DNA of 64,000 bases from Dehalococcoidia bacterium (lineage in GTDB: Bacteria > Chloroflexota > Dehalococcoidia > Bin125). The position numbers were made by a program, and so were the translations under genes. Of this stretch, positions 35,106-43,803 are shown in pieces; the first letter of the stretch is position 1, and every line of letters starts with the position of its first letter. The stretch lies in the NCBI GenBank assembly GCA_022825265.1, contig JAJDXE010000005.1, forward strand, positions 97,088 to 161,087. Reading direction: 5' to 3'. The notes below the pieces were generated by a model. The model was not told the origin of the DNA and ran no database searches. It worked only from the letters and a program-made list of their open reading frames with translations.

Positions 35106-36431
35106 ATGGTTATCGCTGAAGCGCCGGCACTGACGGTCGACACTCTGAACATCACCGATTCGGATCGGTATCGGGACATCGGGTATCCGTGGGCGGAATG
35201 GGACCTGCTGCGCCGGGAGGCGCCGGTCTACTGGTATCAGCGACCGGGGTTTGAGCCGTTCTGGGCGATTACGAAGCACGCCGATATCCGCTATATCTCG
35301 TCTCATCCCGAGTTGTTCTCGAACACGCAGATGCTGCGCTTGAACAAGGCGTCGAAGCTGGCCTCGGCTCAACGGCAGCGCGAGGCGGGGACGAACCGGA
35401 CCGGCGGGCATCCGGACGATCCGCCTGACTTCATCTACATGGACCCGCCTGAGCATCGGCAGCATCGCAGCCTGGTGGCTCGGCATTTCACTCCGCGGAT
35501 GATGAAGATGCTGGAGGACCACTTCGCGCACATGGCGGAGAACTACGTGTCGGATTTCGCCGACAAGGTGGTCGCCGATTTCGCCGAGCGGGGATCGACG
35601 TCGGCAGTCGACGTGGTGCATGAGCTCTCGGCGAAGTTGCCGGTGGCCGCGATTTGCTCGATGGGCGGCGTGCCGGAGGAGGACTGGGACCAGATCTTCG
35701 AGTGGACCGAGGTGCTGGTCGGGGCGGAGGACCCGGAGTATCGGCTGCCGGGCGAGACTCCGAGCCAGGCGAGCCAACGTATCTCGGTCGAGTGGTTCCA
35801 CTACAACAACAACCTGATCGAGGAGCGCAAGCGGAATCTGGGCGACGACCTGCTCAGCGACCTGCTACGGGCCGAGGTCGACGGGCGGAAGCTCACGCCT
35901 GGTGAGATTCATGGGTACTTCGTGCTGCTGCTCGCCGCTGGGAATGAGACGACTCGCAACTCGATCTCGGGCGGGGTCAAGGCGCTGATCGATCATCCTG
36001 AGCAGATGCAGATGCTGGTCGACGATGCCTCGTTGGTGCCGTCGGCGGTTGAGGAGATCCTGCGCTGGACGTCGATCGTGATCCAGTTCCAGCGAACAGC
36101 GGTCGAGGATATCGAGCTGCGCGGCCAGACGATTCGCAAGGGCGAGTCGGTGGTGCTGTGGTATCCGTCGGCGAACCGGGACGAGGATGTGTTCGAGGAC
36201 CCGTACAGGTTCGACATCACCCGCGAGGACAATGACCACTTCGCCTTCGGGGGCTACGGCGAGCACTTCTGTCTGGGCGCCAACCTGGCGCGCTGGGAGA
36301 TGCGCTCGATCTTCCACGCCCTGCGGCCGATCCTGCCTCAGCTCGAGCTGACGGCGGAGCCGGAGCACGTGATTGGGTTCCTGCACGTGGGCGGGATCAA
36401 GCGTCAGATGGTTCGCTATCGGCCGGCGTAG
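35106..36431 (+). CDS. Cytochrome P450 (first of tandem pair)
   Basis: 441-residue soluble bacterial P450 monooxygenase. I-helix AAGNETTRN (~277-285) with the oxygen-activating Thr pair, K-helix ExxR in EEILR (~316), and the heme loop FGGYGEHFCLG with axial Cys388. WYQRPGFEPFWAITKHADI at the N-terminus is shared with the second copy. The ATG follows an AGAGGG site. It needs a ferredoxin; the [3Fe-4S]-type gene at 41566 is a candidate. The substrate is unknown; related class I P450s hydroxylate steroids, terpenes or fatty acids. Confidence 0.96.
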   Translation: MVIAEAPALTVDTLNITDSDRYRDIGYPWAEWDLLRREAPVYWYQRPGFEPFWAITKHADIRYISSHPELFSNTQMLRLNKASKLASAQRQREAGTNRTGGHPDDPPDFIYMDPPEHRQHRSLVARHFTPRMMKMLEDHFAHMAENYVSDFADKVVADFAERGSTSAVDVVHELSAKLPVAAICSMGGVPEEDWDQIFEWTEVLVGAEDPEYRLPGETPSQASQRISVEWFHYNNNLIEERKRNLGDDLLSDLLRAEVDGRKLTPGEIHGYFVLLLAAGNETTRNSISGGVKALIDHPEQMQMLVDDASLVPSAVEEILRWTSIVIQFQRTAVEDIELRGQTIRKGESVVLWYPSANRDEDVFEDPYRFDITREDNDHFAFGGYGEHFCLGANLARWEMRSIFHALRPILPQLELTAEPEHVIGFLHVGGIKRQMVRYRPA

Positions 36432-36503
36432 CGTTCACTTCGGCGGCTCGAACAAGTATCTTCGTGGTGATCCCTGAACCGGGGATCGGCATGGAGGTTT
36501 GCA

Positions 36504-37832
36504 ATGGTTACCGCTGAACGACCTGCACTGACGCTTGACACCCTGGACATCACCGATACGTCGCTCTACGTGGAGCATGGCTATCCGTGGGAGGCGTGGG
36601 ACATCCTGCGCCGGGAGGCTCCGGTGTACTGGTATCAGCGGCCGAACTTCGAGCCGTTCTGGGCGATCTCCAAGCACGCGGATATCCGCTACATCTCGTC
36701 GCACCCGGAGCTGTTCTCGAACACCCAGCTGTTGCGGATGAACGACCACGACTCGATCGGGATCACCGAGCGCGGGCGCGAGGTCAACGCGAACCGCTAC
36801 GGCGGGCATCCCTCGGAGCCGCCGGACTTCATTTTCATGGACCCGCCCGAGCATCGCGAGCATCGGCGGTTGGTGGCGCATCACTTCACTCCGCGGATGA
36901 TGCGCAAGCTCGAGGATCATTTCGAGGAGATGTCGGAGAACTACATCTCGACGTTCGCGGATCGGATTGTGGCCGACTTCGCCGAGCGCGGCAAGACGAG
37001 CGCGCTCGACGTGGTGCACGAGGTCTCGGCCTTGCTGCCGGTGGCGGCGATCTGCGACATGGCGGGCGTGCCCGAGGACGACTGGGGCCAGATCTTCCAC
37101 TGGACAGAGACAGCGGGCGGCGCGGCCGACCCGGAGTTCCGGCTGCCCGGCGAGGATCGCGAGCAGACGATCCGGCGGGTCAACCTGGAGTTCAACGTCT
37201 ACAACGAGGGCCTGGTGCGCGAGCGCCAGGCGAACGGGCTCGGCGACGACCTGCTTAGCGATCTGATGCGAGCCGAGGTCGGCGGCGAGCACCTGACTCC
37301 GCGAGAGATTTCCTCGTACTTCCGGCTGTTGATCGGCGCGGGCAACGAGACGACGCGCAACTCGATCACGGGTGGGATCAAGGCGCTGCTTGATCACCGC
37401 GACCAGCTCGACGACCTGGTCGCGAATCCGGAGCTGATTCCGTCGGCAGTGGAGGAGATCCTGCGCTGGACGTCGATCGTGATCCAGTTCCAGCGGACCG
37501 TGACCGAGGACCTGGAGTTGCGCGGCAAGACGCTGCGCAAGGGCGACTCGATCGTGATGTGGTATCCCTCGGCGAATCGGGACGAAGAAGTCTTCGAGGA
37601 CCCGTACAAGTTCGACATTCGCCGCGACCCGAACGACCACTTTGCCTTCGGCGGCTACGGCGAGCACTTCTGTCTGGGCGCGAACCTGGCTCGCTGGGAG
37701 ATGCGCTCGATCTTCCACGCGCTGCTGCCGATCCTGCCGAACCTGGAGCTGGCGGGCGAGCCGGAGATGGTGCCGCAGTCGCTGCACGTGGGCGGGATCA
37801 AGCGACAGATGGTGCGTTACCGAGCGCAGTAG
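36504..37832 (+). CDS. Cytochrome P450 (second of tandem pair)
   Basis: 442 residues, co-linear with the first copy over its whole length and clearly a tandem paralogue. GAGNETTRN is the I-helix, EEILR the ExxR helix and FGGYGEHFCLG the heme loop (Cys389). The start and the 3' end (GGIKRQMVRYRAQ) also match copy one. Differences cluster in the F-G loop region (RLPGEDREQTIRRVN) and around residues ~80-100, so the two probably differ in substrate. The last 58 bp of this gene are duplicated 374 bp downstream (see repeats). Confidence 0.96.
   Translation: MVTAERPALTLDTLDITDTSLYVEHGYPWEAWDILRREAPVYWYQRPNFEPFWAISKHADIRYISSHPELFSNTQLLRMNDHDSIGITERGREVNANRYGGHPSEPPDFIFMDPPEHREHRRLVAHHFTPRMMRKLEDHFEEMSENYISTFADRIVADFAERGKTSALDVVHEVSALLPVAAICDMAGVPEDDWGQIFHWTETAGGAADPEFRLPGEDREQTIRRVNLEFNVYNEGLVRERQANGLGDDLLSDLMRAEVGGEHLTPREISSYFRLLIGAGNETTRNSITGGIKALLDHRDQLDDLVANPELIPSAVEEILRWTSIVIQFQRTVTEDLELRGKTLRKGDSIVMWYPSANRDEEVFEDPYKFDIRRDPNDHFAFGGYGEHFCLGANLARWEMRSIFHALLPILPNLELAGEPEMVPQSLHVGGIKRQMVRYRAQ
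37775..37832 (+). repeat. 58-bp direct repeat, left copy (P450 3' end)
   Basis: GCAGTCGCTGCACG ... CGAGCGCAGTAG, the last 19 codons of the second P450. It recurs at 38207-38264 with a single mismatch (C to A at base 26). Sequences flanking the two copies differ, so the repeat has sharp edges. Confidence 0.95.
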
Positions 37833-37864
37833 GAGTTGCGATCGATGCTTGCGGGGATTTCCCG

Positions 37865-38167
37865 TCAGTCGAACACGGCGATGACGACGGTCAGAATCGT
37901 CACAGTTACACCGGCGATGAGCACCATGCCAAGCAGGATCTGATTGCGGAGTTCCGCCATTTCTTTGCGCAATTCCGCCATCTCGCGCCGCATGGCCTCG
38001 AACTTCTGATCCTGCCTTGCGAGAAGTGCCTCGAATCGGGCATCGAGCAGGTCGCGGTCATAGGAGAGTTCCTGAATCGCATCGACTGCTTCGTCGGCTT
38101 GCTCCTCTTCCGCACCCATCGAGCGGAAGGCCTGGCGCAGTCGCAGGACAGGATTCATAGTCGCCAT
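37865..38167 (-). CDS. Coiled-coil protein with C-terminal membrane anchor
   Basis: 100 residues. Heptads FEALLARQDQKFEAMRREMAELRKEMAELR (residues ~45-74) form a coiled coil; residues ~76-98 (LLGMVLIAGVTVTILTVVIAVF) form a single membrane helix, giving a tail-anchored layout like DUF1640/CCDC90-type proteins. Function unknown. It is antisense to its neighbours and lies exactly between the two 58-bp direct repeats, so it probably arrived as an inserted cassette. Confidence 0.75.
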   Translation of the reverse strand: MATMNPVLRLRQAFRSMGAEEEQADEAVDAIQELSYDRDLLDARFEALLARQDQKFEAMRREMAELRKEMAELRNQILLGMVLIAGVTVTILTVVIAVFD

Positions 38168-38206
38168 GAGCGCACCCCAGTCGACATCAGTGTATTCGAC
38201 CCAGAC

Positions 38207-38264
38207 GCAGTCGCTGCACGTGGGCGGGATAAAGCGACAGATGGTGCGTTACCGAGCGCAGTAG
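38207..38264 (+). repeat. 58-bp direct repeat, right copy
   Basis: Second copy of the P450 3' end, 57 of 58 bases identical to 37775-37832, including the TAG. It encodes no protein here since no P450 body precedes it. Together with the left copy it brackets the coiled-coil gene. Confidence 0.95.
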
Positions 38265-38276
38265 TCGCATACGCTG

Positions 38277-41264
38277 ATGGGGATGCGCATCCCGATCAGC
38301 CGCTACGCCAACTCGGCCATCTCGGCGATCGCAGTTCTCGCACTGATCGGGGGTCTGGGGTACCTGTTCCTCGGACCCGCGTTGGCGCAGCAGCCGTCGC
38401 AGCCCGACGCCGACTATGAGCTCGGTGGGCAGATTCTGACCCGGGTCGACGAGGATGGCCGACTCGAACTCTGCCTGCGGACGGCCGACGGCCAGGTGGT
38501 TTGTCCCAGCGCTCGCTTCCTGTTGCCCGACCGTGTGCGTAGCGACCGCTGGATTCCGAGTAGTGCGGTCAACTGGGACGCGCCGATCGATCCGGAGCGG
38601 ATCGTCTACTCGACGGACGCTCGGCGGGCGGCGGCGAATGGTCAGGGCTGCGCGGCCGACTTTGAGCGGATGCTGGCGGGGACGTGGAAGGTTGAGACCT
38701 CCAGGTCATTCGGGACAGCGTTTCATATCGGCAACGGCAGATTTGTCACGGCGCACCACGTCATCGAGGGCAAGCCGCCGTTCGTCTCGCTGATTCATGG
38801 CGAGCGGACGATTGGCGCAGTGGTGCTCGGATCGGACCCGCAGTTCGATCTTGCGCTGCTCGAAGTTGTAAGTCCCGATCTACTGGCGGATGTGCCGGCG
38901 ATGCGACTTCGGGCTCCGACGCAAGAGGACGTTGGACAGCCGGTGTACGTCGTGGGCTATCCCGGCGGTGAGGCGCTGACGATCTCGGGCGGCGGACAGG
39001 TGATCCAGGTCTGGGATGACAACATCCAGACGTCGAGCGCGATTCGCGGCGGAAACAGCGGCGGTCCGATGTTCGACGAGTGCGGCGATGTGATCGGCGT
39101 GCTCTGGGCGGGCAGCTCGACCTGGGCGTACACGTACTCGGGCCGTCCGTTGCAGACGTCGCTGCGGCGAATCACGGAGCAGTGGCCGCGATGGCCGCAG
39201 ATGCCGGAATCGGTACCTGCGGCGCTGCTGGCCGCCGACCGCCTGATCTGGCACTACGACTCAGAGCCGCCGCAGGATGTGGACTGCTCGGAGCTGGATG
39301 GAGACTGGTGGATTGCGGTCTCGGGCATCGCCGATGAGGCAGAGGTTCGTGCGGACCTGGAGCGGTCGGGTTGGCGTCAGGTTGGCGTCTGCGGTGCGGA
39401 CGGTCCGGAGGATTTCGACAACGGGCGCACGTATGTCGCCGCGCTGGAACCGACCGGCGAGGTTCCTGAGTTGCCGGGCGACTGCTCGGAGGCTGAGCTC
39501 GCGTTTGTCGACACCGTTCTCTACGACGATCCGCAGACGTTCGGCGGTCTGCGGCTGACGACGTCTGGACTTGGTCCCGCTTGTCCGGATTTGCGGCGTT
39601 ACTCCCTGCTTGTGGTCTTTGACGAACCGCAAACGGTCGGCACGGATCTAGGCGCGACGCTGGTCGGCTCAGATGGATCGCAGGAGGTCGGGAGTTGGCA
39701 GCGGAAGTCTTACCGGACAGTCAGCGATGCTCCCGATGCTCTGGTGACAACGTTCTGGCAGGAGTGGACGGCGTCGGTGGCGTTTGATCCGGTCGCCTTG
39801 CGGCTCGCGATTGGTCCTCAGCGTCTTCTGTTGCCGCTGGAGTCGTCGCCGCTGGTGGAGGCTGTCGAGGTTGTGAGCACATCGGCGCCGCAGAGTGCTG
39901 AGATCGTTGTGCGGGTCGATGGGGAAACTGGCCAGGTCCAGGCTTGTCTGCGGGCGGAAGGCGACATCCACTGTTCTGCCGATGGCGGTGTGGTCGCCTA
40001 TCCGGCGGTTCCGGATCGGTGGCGCGAGACGGGGCCGATCGCGTGGACGGCGAGTTTGCCGGCGGACTCGGTGAGTCTGCCGGAGTATGTCAGCATCCTG
40101 GGGCCGACGTGTGCGATTCCCGGTCCTGAGACTCTGTACGCGTGGCAGTTCAACTCGCTGGCCGGAACCGGGACGGCGGTGCATGTCGGCGAGGGTCAGT
40201 TCATTGTCAATGGGGCGCGGGCGCCTGAGGGCGCTCCCTGGGGCGTGATCTCGCGCGGTGAGATCTCGCTGCCGGTGATTCGCGTGGCGCATGATGAGCG
40301 CAATGACCTGGCTCTGGTCGAGCTGTTCAATCCGGAGGACGAGACCAACCTGGGAGCGGTCGCGGAGTTTGGTCAGACCGGCGCAGGCCTGGTGGGTTCC
40401 GACACGCACCTGCTCATGAATCCGTCGGGGGATGCGAAACGCTATCACTTCGCGGTGCTCAATGTGTCGGAGATCAGCGATCGGGTGCTGCGCGTCGAGC
40501 CGACTGGCATTAGCCGGCATGGGGCTCCGCTGATCGACCTCTGTACGCAGGACGTGCTGGGTGTGTCGATCGGCGGCGACGATTTGCTGCGCGCTGAGAC
40601 GGTTGCGGAGTCGCTGCGGCAGATGCGCAGCACGGCGGAGCGGCCGTACTCGCCGCAGAATGGTCCGCCGGCGCACGGGTCGGCTGCTGCGTATGGCGAG
40701 CCGCTCTATGCCGGACCGCTACAGCCGCAGTTCTCGGGTCGGATTTGCGATGTCCATCCGTCCGAGCGCTTTGTCACGCACTACGCGGTGTATGTCTCGA
40801 ACATCGACAATCCCGATGTCTGGCAGGTCCGCGACCGCGACGGCAGCCGTCCCAACACCTGCGACTTCGGCGACAAGATCTTCATCGTCGAGTACCGCGC
40901 CGACGAGAAGCCCGAGGTGATGTGCATTGAGCCGCGCCGGCCGCTGTCGCCGGTCTCGACGGTCGAGTGGGAGCTGGAAGCGCCGGACGGCGTGGAGCTG
41001 TTGCTGGTCCGAGAGTTCGTGCGCGACGATTGCCCCGGCCTGTCGTCGCTGGAGCAGACGAGGTGGTTCTCGACGCACTACTTCAAGCTGAGAAACACCG
41101 GCGAGCACGAGTTCTCGGACTTCACGGTGCGCGTGATCACGGACGAAGACAAGCGGTTGATCCCGCGTCGAGATAGCTACACGTTCGCCGACTCGGACGT
41201 CTGGGCCTGGCGGGTGCGGGTGACGGAGGGCGAGGCGGTCAAGGTGTTGGTGACGGTGCGGTAG
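38277..41264 (+). CDS. Secreted double trypsin-like protease, second domain degenerate
   Basis: 995 residues with a signal peptide (hydrophobic ~14-35, cleavage after ALA38). A small module at ~48-98 (LELCLRT ... ARFLLPD ... DRWIPSS) resembles the N-terminal module of the Cu/Zn-SOD. Protease domain 1 has the full triad: His161 in TAHHV, Asp191 in FDLALLEV, Ser261 in GGNSGGPMF. A second module copy lies at ~540-592. Protease domain 2 (~625-790) keeps NDLALVEL and a GISRHGAP version of GNSGGP but has VNGARAPEG in place of the His motif, so it is probably inactive. The Cys-rich C-terminus (~830-995) ends in a beta domain. Target unknown. Confidence 0.88.
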   Translation: MGMRIPISRYANSAISAIAVLALIGGLGYLFLGPALAQQPSQPDADYELGGQILTRVDEDGRLELCLRTADGQVVCPSARFLLPDRVRSDRWIPSSAVNWDAPIDPERIVYSTDARRAAANGQGCAADFERMLAGTWKVETSRSFGTAFHIGNGRFVTAHHVIEGKPPFVSLIHGERTIGAVVLGSDPQFDLALLEVVSPDLLADVPAMRLRAPTQEDVGQPVYVVGYPGGEALTISGGGQVIQVWDDNIQTSSAIRGGNSGGPMFDECGDVIGVLWAGSSTWAYTYSGRPLQTSLRRITEQWPRWPQMPESVPAALLAADRLIWHYDSEPPQDVDCSELDGDWWIAVSGIADEAEVRADLERSGWRQVGVCGADGPEDFDNGRTYVAALEPTGEVPELPGDCSEAELAFVDTVLYDDPQTFGGLRLTTSGLGPACPDLRRYSLLVVFDEPQTVGTDLGATLVGSDGSQEVGSWQRKSYRTVSDAPDALVTTFWQEWTASVAFDPVALRLAIGPQRLLLPLESSPLVEAVEVVSTSAPQSAEIVVRVDGETGQVQACLRAEGDIHCSADGGVVAYPAVPDRWRETGPIAWTASLPADSVSLPEYVSILGPTCAIPGPETLYAWQFNSLAGTGTAVHVGEGQFIVNGARAPEGAPWGVISRGEISLPVIRVAHDERNDLALVELFNPEDETNLGAVAEFGQTGAGLVGSDTHLLMNPSGDAKRYHFAVLNVSEISDRVLRVEPTGISRHGAPLIDLCTQDVLGVSIGGDDLLRAETVAESLRQMRSTAERPYSPQNGPPAHGSAAAYGEPLYAGPLQPQFSGRICDVHPSERFVTHYAVYVSNIDNPDVWQVRDRDGSRPNTCDFGDKIFIVEYRADEKPEVMCIEPRRPLSPVSTVEWELEAPDGVELLLVREFVRDDCPGLSSLEQTRWFSTHYFKLRNTGEHEFSDFTVRVITDEDKRLIPRRDSYTFADSDVWAWRVRVTEGEAVKVLVTVR

Positions 41265-41313
41265 GGATCAGGGTCGGTCGGTTGGGCGCGGACTTCTCGC
41301 CGACATCCTGGTG

Positions 41314-41451
41314 ATCGTGAACACTAGCGAGCGAGGTAGGGCGTTCGTTGTAGAGCGTGGTCTTGAGGCGCTTCTTCAGCTTCTTGGCGGCCTCGTCGTC
41401 GACGGACCATTGCCAAGCCTCTCTGAGCAACACCTCCGGCCTCCCGGGCAA
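41314..41451 (-). pseudogene. Possible DNA-methyltransferase C-terminal remnant
   Basis: An open stretch without a good start reads VLLREAWQWSVDDEAAKKL, then KKRLKTTLYNERPTSLASVH. The KKRLKTTLYNxRPxxL pattern recalls the C-terminal tail of large class I DNA methyltransferases (KKRTLTxLYNxRPxWL). Nothing else of such a gene is present; the frame is closed by a stop at about 41530 and loses similarity after SVHD. It lies in the 301-bp gap 41265-41565, which otherwise shows no gene. Confidence 0.3.
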
Positions 41452-41565
41452 ACTTTGAATCGTGCGGGTCAGTGCCGATTGGATGCGCCAACTATGGGGT
41501 AGCAGGCCTGGGAGTACCTCTCATAGGCAACGCTAATCGTCTGTTCTTGGATCGCCGCAGGCGGA

Positions 41566-41757
41566 CTAGTCCTCCACCGAGATGGCCGCTCGGGGGCAAG
41601 TTCGGACGGCTCGGGTGACGTTGGCTTCTTCTTCGGGGGGGACGGTGTCGACGAGGACGTGGGAGAGGTCGTCGTCGCGGACCTCGAAGACGACTTCGGT
41701 CGCTTCCATGCACTTGGCGTGGCCCTCGCAGAGGCTCGTGTCGATCTTGACCTTCAT
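41566..41757 (-). CDS. [3Fe-4S]-type ferredoxin (P450 partner class)
   Basis: 63 residues. CEGHAKC (Cys10, Cys16) and TCP (Cys54) give the three-cysteine pattern of the single-cluster ferredoxins that donate electrons to bacterial P450s; the fourth position is Gly/His (GHAK). Acidic, soluble, normal length. It lies downstream of the LLM oxidoreductase on the minus strand (57-bp gap) and 3.7 kb from the two P450 genes, for which it is the obvious electron donor. Confidence 0.93.
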   Translation of the reverse strand: MKVKIDTSLCEGHAKCMEATEVVFEVRDDDLSHVLVDTVPPEEEANVTRAVRTCPRAAISVED

Positions 41758-41814
41758 CTCGCCCTCCCCGTCCTGTGGTTGCGCTGGATCGCTGCTCCGG
41801 ATTGCATCGCCATG

Positions 41815-42834
41815 TTACCGAAAGCGCGGGATGACCTCGCGGGCGAAGAGCTCGATGCTGCGCCGGGCGAGATCGCGCGAGGCCCCCGGCGGGACGGGCG
41901 AGGTGATGATGTGGTCGGCGGGGATCCAGTCGAGGGTGCGTTCGATCGCGGCGGCGACGTCGTCGGGAGTACCGGCCACGAAGCGGGCGCGCAGGTCCTC
42001 GTCGGTGTGGTGGAGGAACTGCCCGAGCGGATCCTGTTCACCCAGGTCGGAGGCGTCGTTGTACCACTTGCCGTAGGTGTCGCGCAGGTAGCGCTGGTGC
42101 GGCTTGAGCTCTTCCCAGAGCGCGTCGGGGTCGTCGGAGACGTAGCCGCCGGCCGAGAGCAGCACCTCGAAGTCAGCAGGGTCGTCGCCCTGCTCGCGCA
42201 GCGCGTCGGCCCAGGCGTCGTAGACGGGTCGGTCGGCGACGATCATCAGGTTGGCGCGGAAGCGGGCGGCGCGTCGGGCGGCAGCCTCCGAGCGCGCGCC
42301 GACCCAGAGCGGGAACGGCTGCTGGATCGGCGGCGGCGTGACCTGAACGTTCTTGACCTGATAGTGGCGGCCGTCGAGCGTGACCGACTCGCCCGCCATC
42401 GTGCGGGTGATGATCTCGAGCGACTCGTCCATGATTGAGGCGCGGTGGCGTCGGTTGACGCCGAAAGCCTCGAACTCTTCGATCTTGTAGCCAAGCCCCA
42501 CGCCGAGGTCGAGGCGGCCGTTGGAGAGGATGTCGACCGTCGCCGCGTCTTCAGCCACGCGGATCGCGTTGTGCAGCGGCAGCAGCAGAACCCAGGTGCC
42601 GATGCGGACTCGCGTGGTCAGGCGAGCGATGGCGGCGGCGATGGGCAGGACGGAGGGCGTGTAGCCGTCGTCGATGAAGTGGTGCTCAGTGATCCAGATG
42701 TGGTCGTAGCCGAGCTCTTCGGCGTAGACGATTTCGTCCAGGATTTCGTCGTAGAACTCGGCCCAGGGTTTGCGCCACTGGGGCGGATTGCGGAAGTCGT
42801 AGATCAGGCCGAACTTCGGTTGTCCTGTTGACAT
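41815..42834 (-). CDS. LLM-class flavin-dependent oxidoreductase
   Basis: 339-residue luciferase-like TIM barrel using FMN or F420. YAEELGYDHIWITEHHFIDDGYTP (read in pieces: AEELGYDHIWITEHHF, then IDDGYTP), GTWVLLLPLHNAIRVAED and GRLDLGVGLGY are characteristic. WVGARSEAAARRAARF lies near the C-terminal half. Candidate activities include alkane, sulfonate or nitrilotriacetate-type monooxygenation or F420-linked oxidation; the substrate is not readable. The start ATG shares a base with the MBL hydrolase stop (TGATG), which fixes it although the frame is open further upstream. Such enzymes are strongly expanded in SAR202 Chloroflexota. Confidence 0.93.
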   Translation of the reverse strand: MSTGQPKFGLIYDFRNPPQWRKPWAEFYDEILDEIVYAEELGYDHIWITEHHFIDDGYTPSVLPIAAAIARLTTRVRIGTWVLLLPLHNAIRVAEDAATVDILSNGRLDLGVGLGYKIEEFEAFGVNRRHRASIMDESLEIITRTMAGESVTLDGRHYQVKNVQVTPPPIQQPFPLWVGARSEAAARRAARFRANLMIVADRPVYDAWADALREQGDDPADFEVLLSAGGYVSDDPDALWEELKPHQRYLRDTYGKWYNDASDLGEQDPLGQFLHHTDEDLRARFVAGTPDDVAAAIERTLDWIPADHIITSPVPPGASRDLARRSIELFAREVIPRFR

Positions 42835-43754
42835 CAGTAGAGGCCGATCCGTCCGCCGAGCGGGATGTCGAGCAGCTCGGAGCGCGGGGCGACGTGATTG
42901 AGCTCGTTCTTGACCGGGGCGAGCGAGTCGGGTCCGGTCATGTCGTGAGTCATCGGCGGCATCCAGTCGTCGTGGTGGCCGAGCACGATGCGCGGCGCGC
43001 GGAGCATGTCGGACATGCGGCCGACGAACTGGGCCAGCGAGCCCTGGATCGGTTCGCCGTCGATGTTGGGCCGTCCGGCCATCGCGACGATCGCGACGTC
43101 GGGGCGCATGTTCTGGACGACGCCGGTCCAGCAGCCTGAGGTGTCGTGGTAGAAGATCGATCCGTACGGCGTGTCGATCAGATAGGCGAGCGCGCCGCCG
43201 GTGTCGTTGGAGCCCAGGCAAGTGGCGACGTGGTCGACCATCTGAGTCTGAGCCTCAGGTCCGAGGTCTTGCGAGCGCTCGCCGAGTGATCCGCCGATGT
43301 CAATCGATCCGCGTTGGCCCCAGCGTTCCTCCTCGGTGAGCCCGTACTGGCCGAGGACGACCTTGCCCGGATCCCATGATCCGGTCGTCCAGATGCAGGA
43401 GTGGAGGCTGGGGAAGACCTCGACGGTGATGTCCTTCGAGATGCGATGGCGCTCGCCGCCCTGCGAACGGAGGAGTTGGTCTTCGGAGATGCCGGCTTCG
43501 AGCAGGACGCGGGCGGACTCGTTGGAGCCGATCACGGGCGCGCCGGTGTTGGCGGCGATCACTTCCGCGCCGGCGATGTGGTCGAAGTGGGAGTGACCGA
43601 CGAGGACGGCGTCGGCGCGGGAGATATCGGCGGCGGTCAGGCCGACATCGGGCGCCGAGGGGACACGGTCGATGTAGGCGTCGAGCATGATCACGGTGTC
43701 GTCGACCTGGAGTCTGAAGGTCGCGCAGCCAAGCCAGTCGAGGGTGACGGTCAT
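42834..43754 (-). CDS. MBL-fold metal-dependent hydrolase
   Basis: 306 residues of the metallo-beta-lactamase fold. HSHFDH (residues ~54-59) is the dinuclear metal signature (HxHxDH), preceded by LDWLGCATFRL and followed by later ligands in FPSLHSC and LGHHDDW. UlaG/lactonase-like members are the closest type. It is the first gene of a minus-strand operon with the LLM oxidoreductase (one-base overlap) and probably acts on the same substrate pathway, for instance opening a lactone or thioester. Confidence 0.92.
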   Translation of the reverse strand: MTVTLDWLGCATFRLQVDDTVIMLDAYIDRVPSAPDVGLTAADISRADAVLVGHSHFDHIAGAEVIAANTGAPVIGSNESARVLLEAGISEDQLLRSQGGERHRISKDITVEVFPSLHSCIWTTGSWDPGKVVLGQYGLTEEERWGQRGSIDIGGSLGERSQDLGPEAQTQMVDHVATCLGSNDTGGALAYLIDTPYGSIFYHDTSGCWTGVVQNMRPDVAIVAMAGRPNIDGEPIQGSLAQFVGRMSDMLRAPRIVLGHHDDWMPPMTHDMTGPDSLAPVKNELNHVAPRSELLDIPLGGRIGLY

Positions 43755-43803
43755 TGAGGGCCTCCGATGGTTGTGGTGGGAGGCTAGCGGGTGGGCATCT
43801 CGG

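Noticed and set aside
36435..37787. 450-codon open frame antisense to the second P450
   Set aside because: It mirrors the P450 on the opposite strand, has no ribosome site and reads as Arg/Leu-rich low-complexity protein; high GC leaves antisense frames open.
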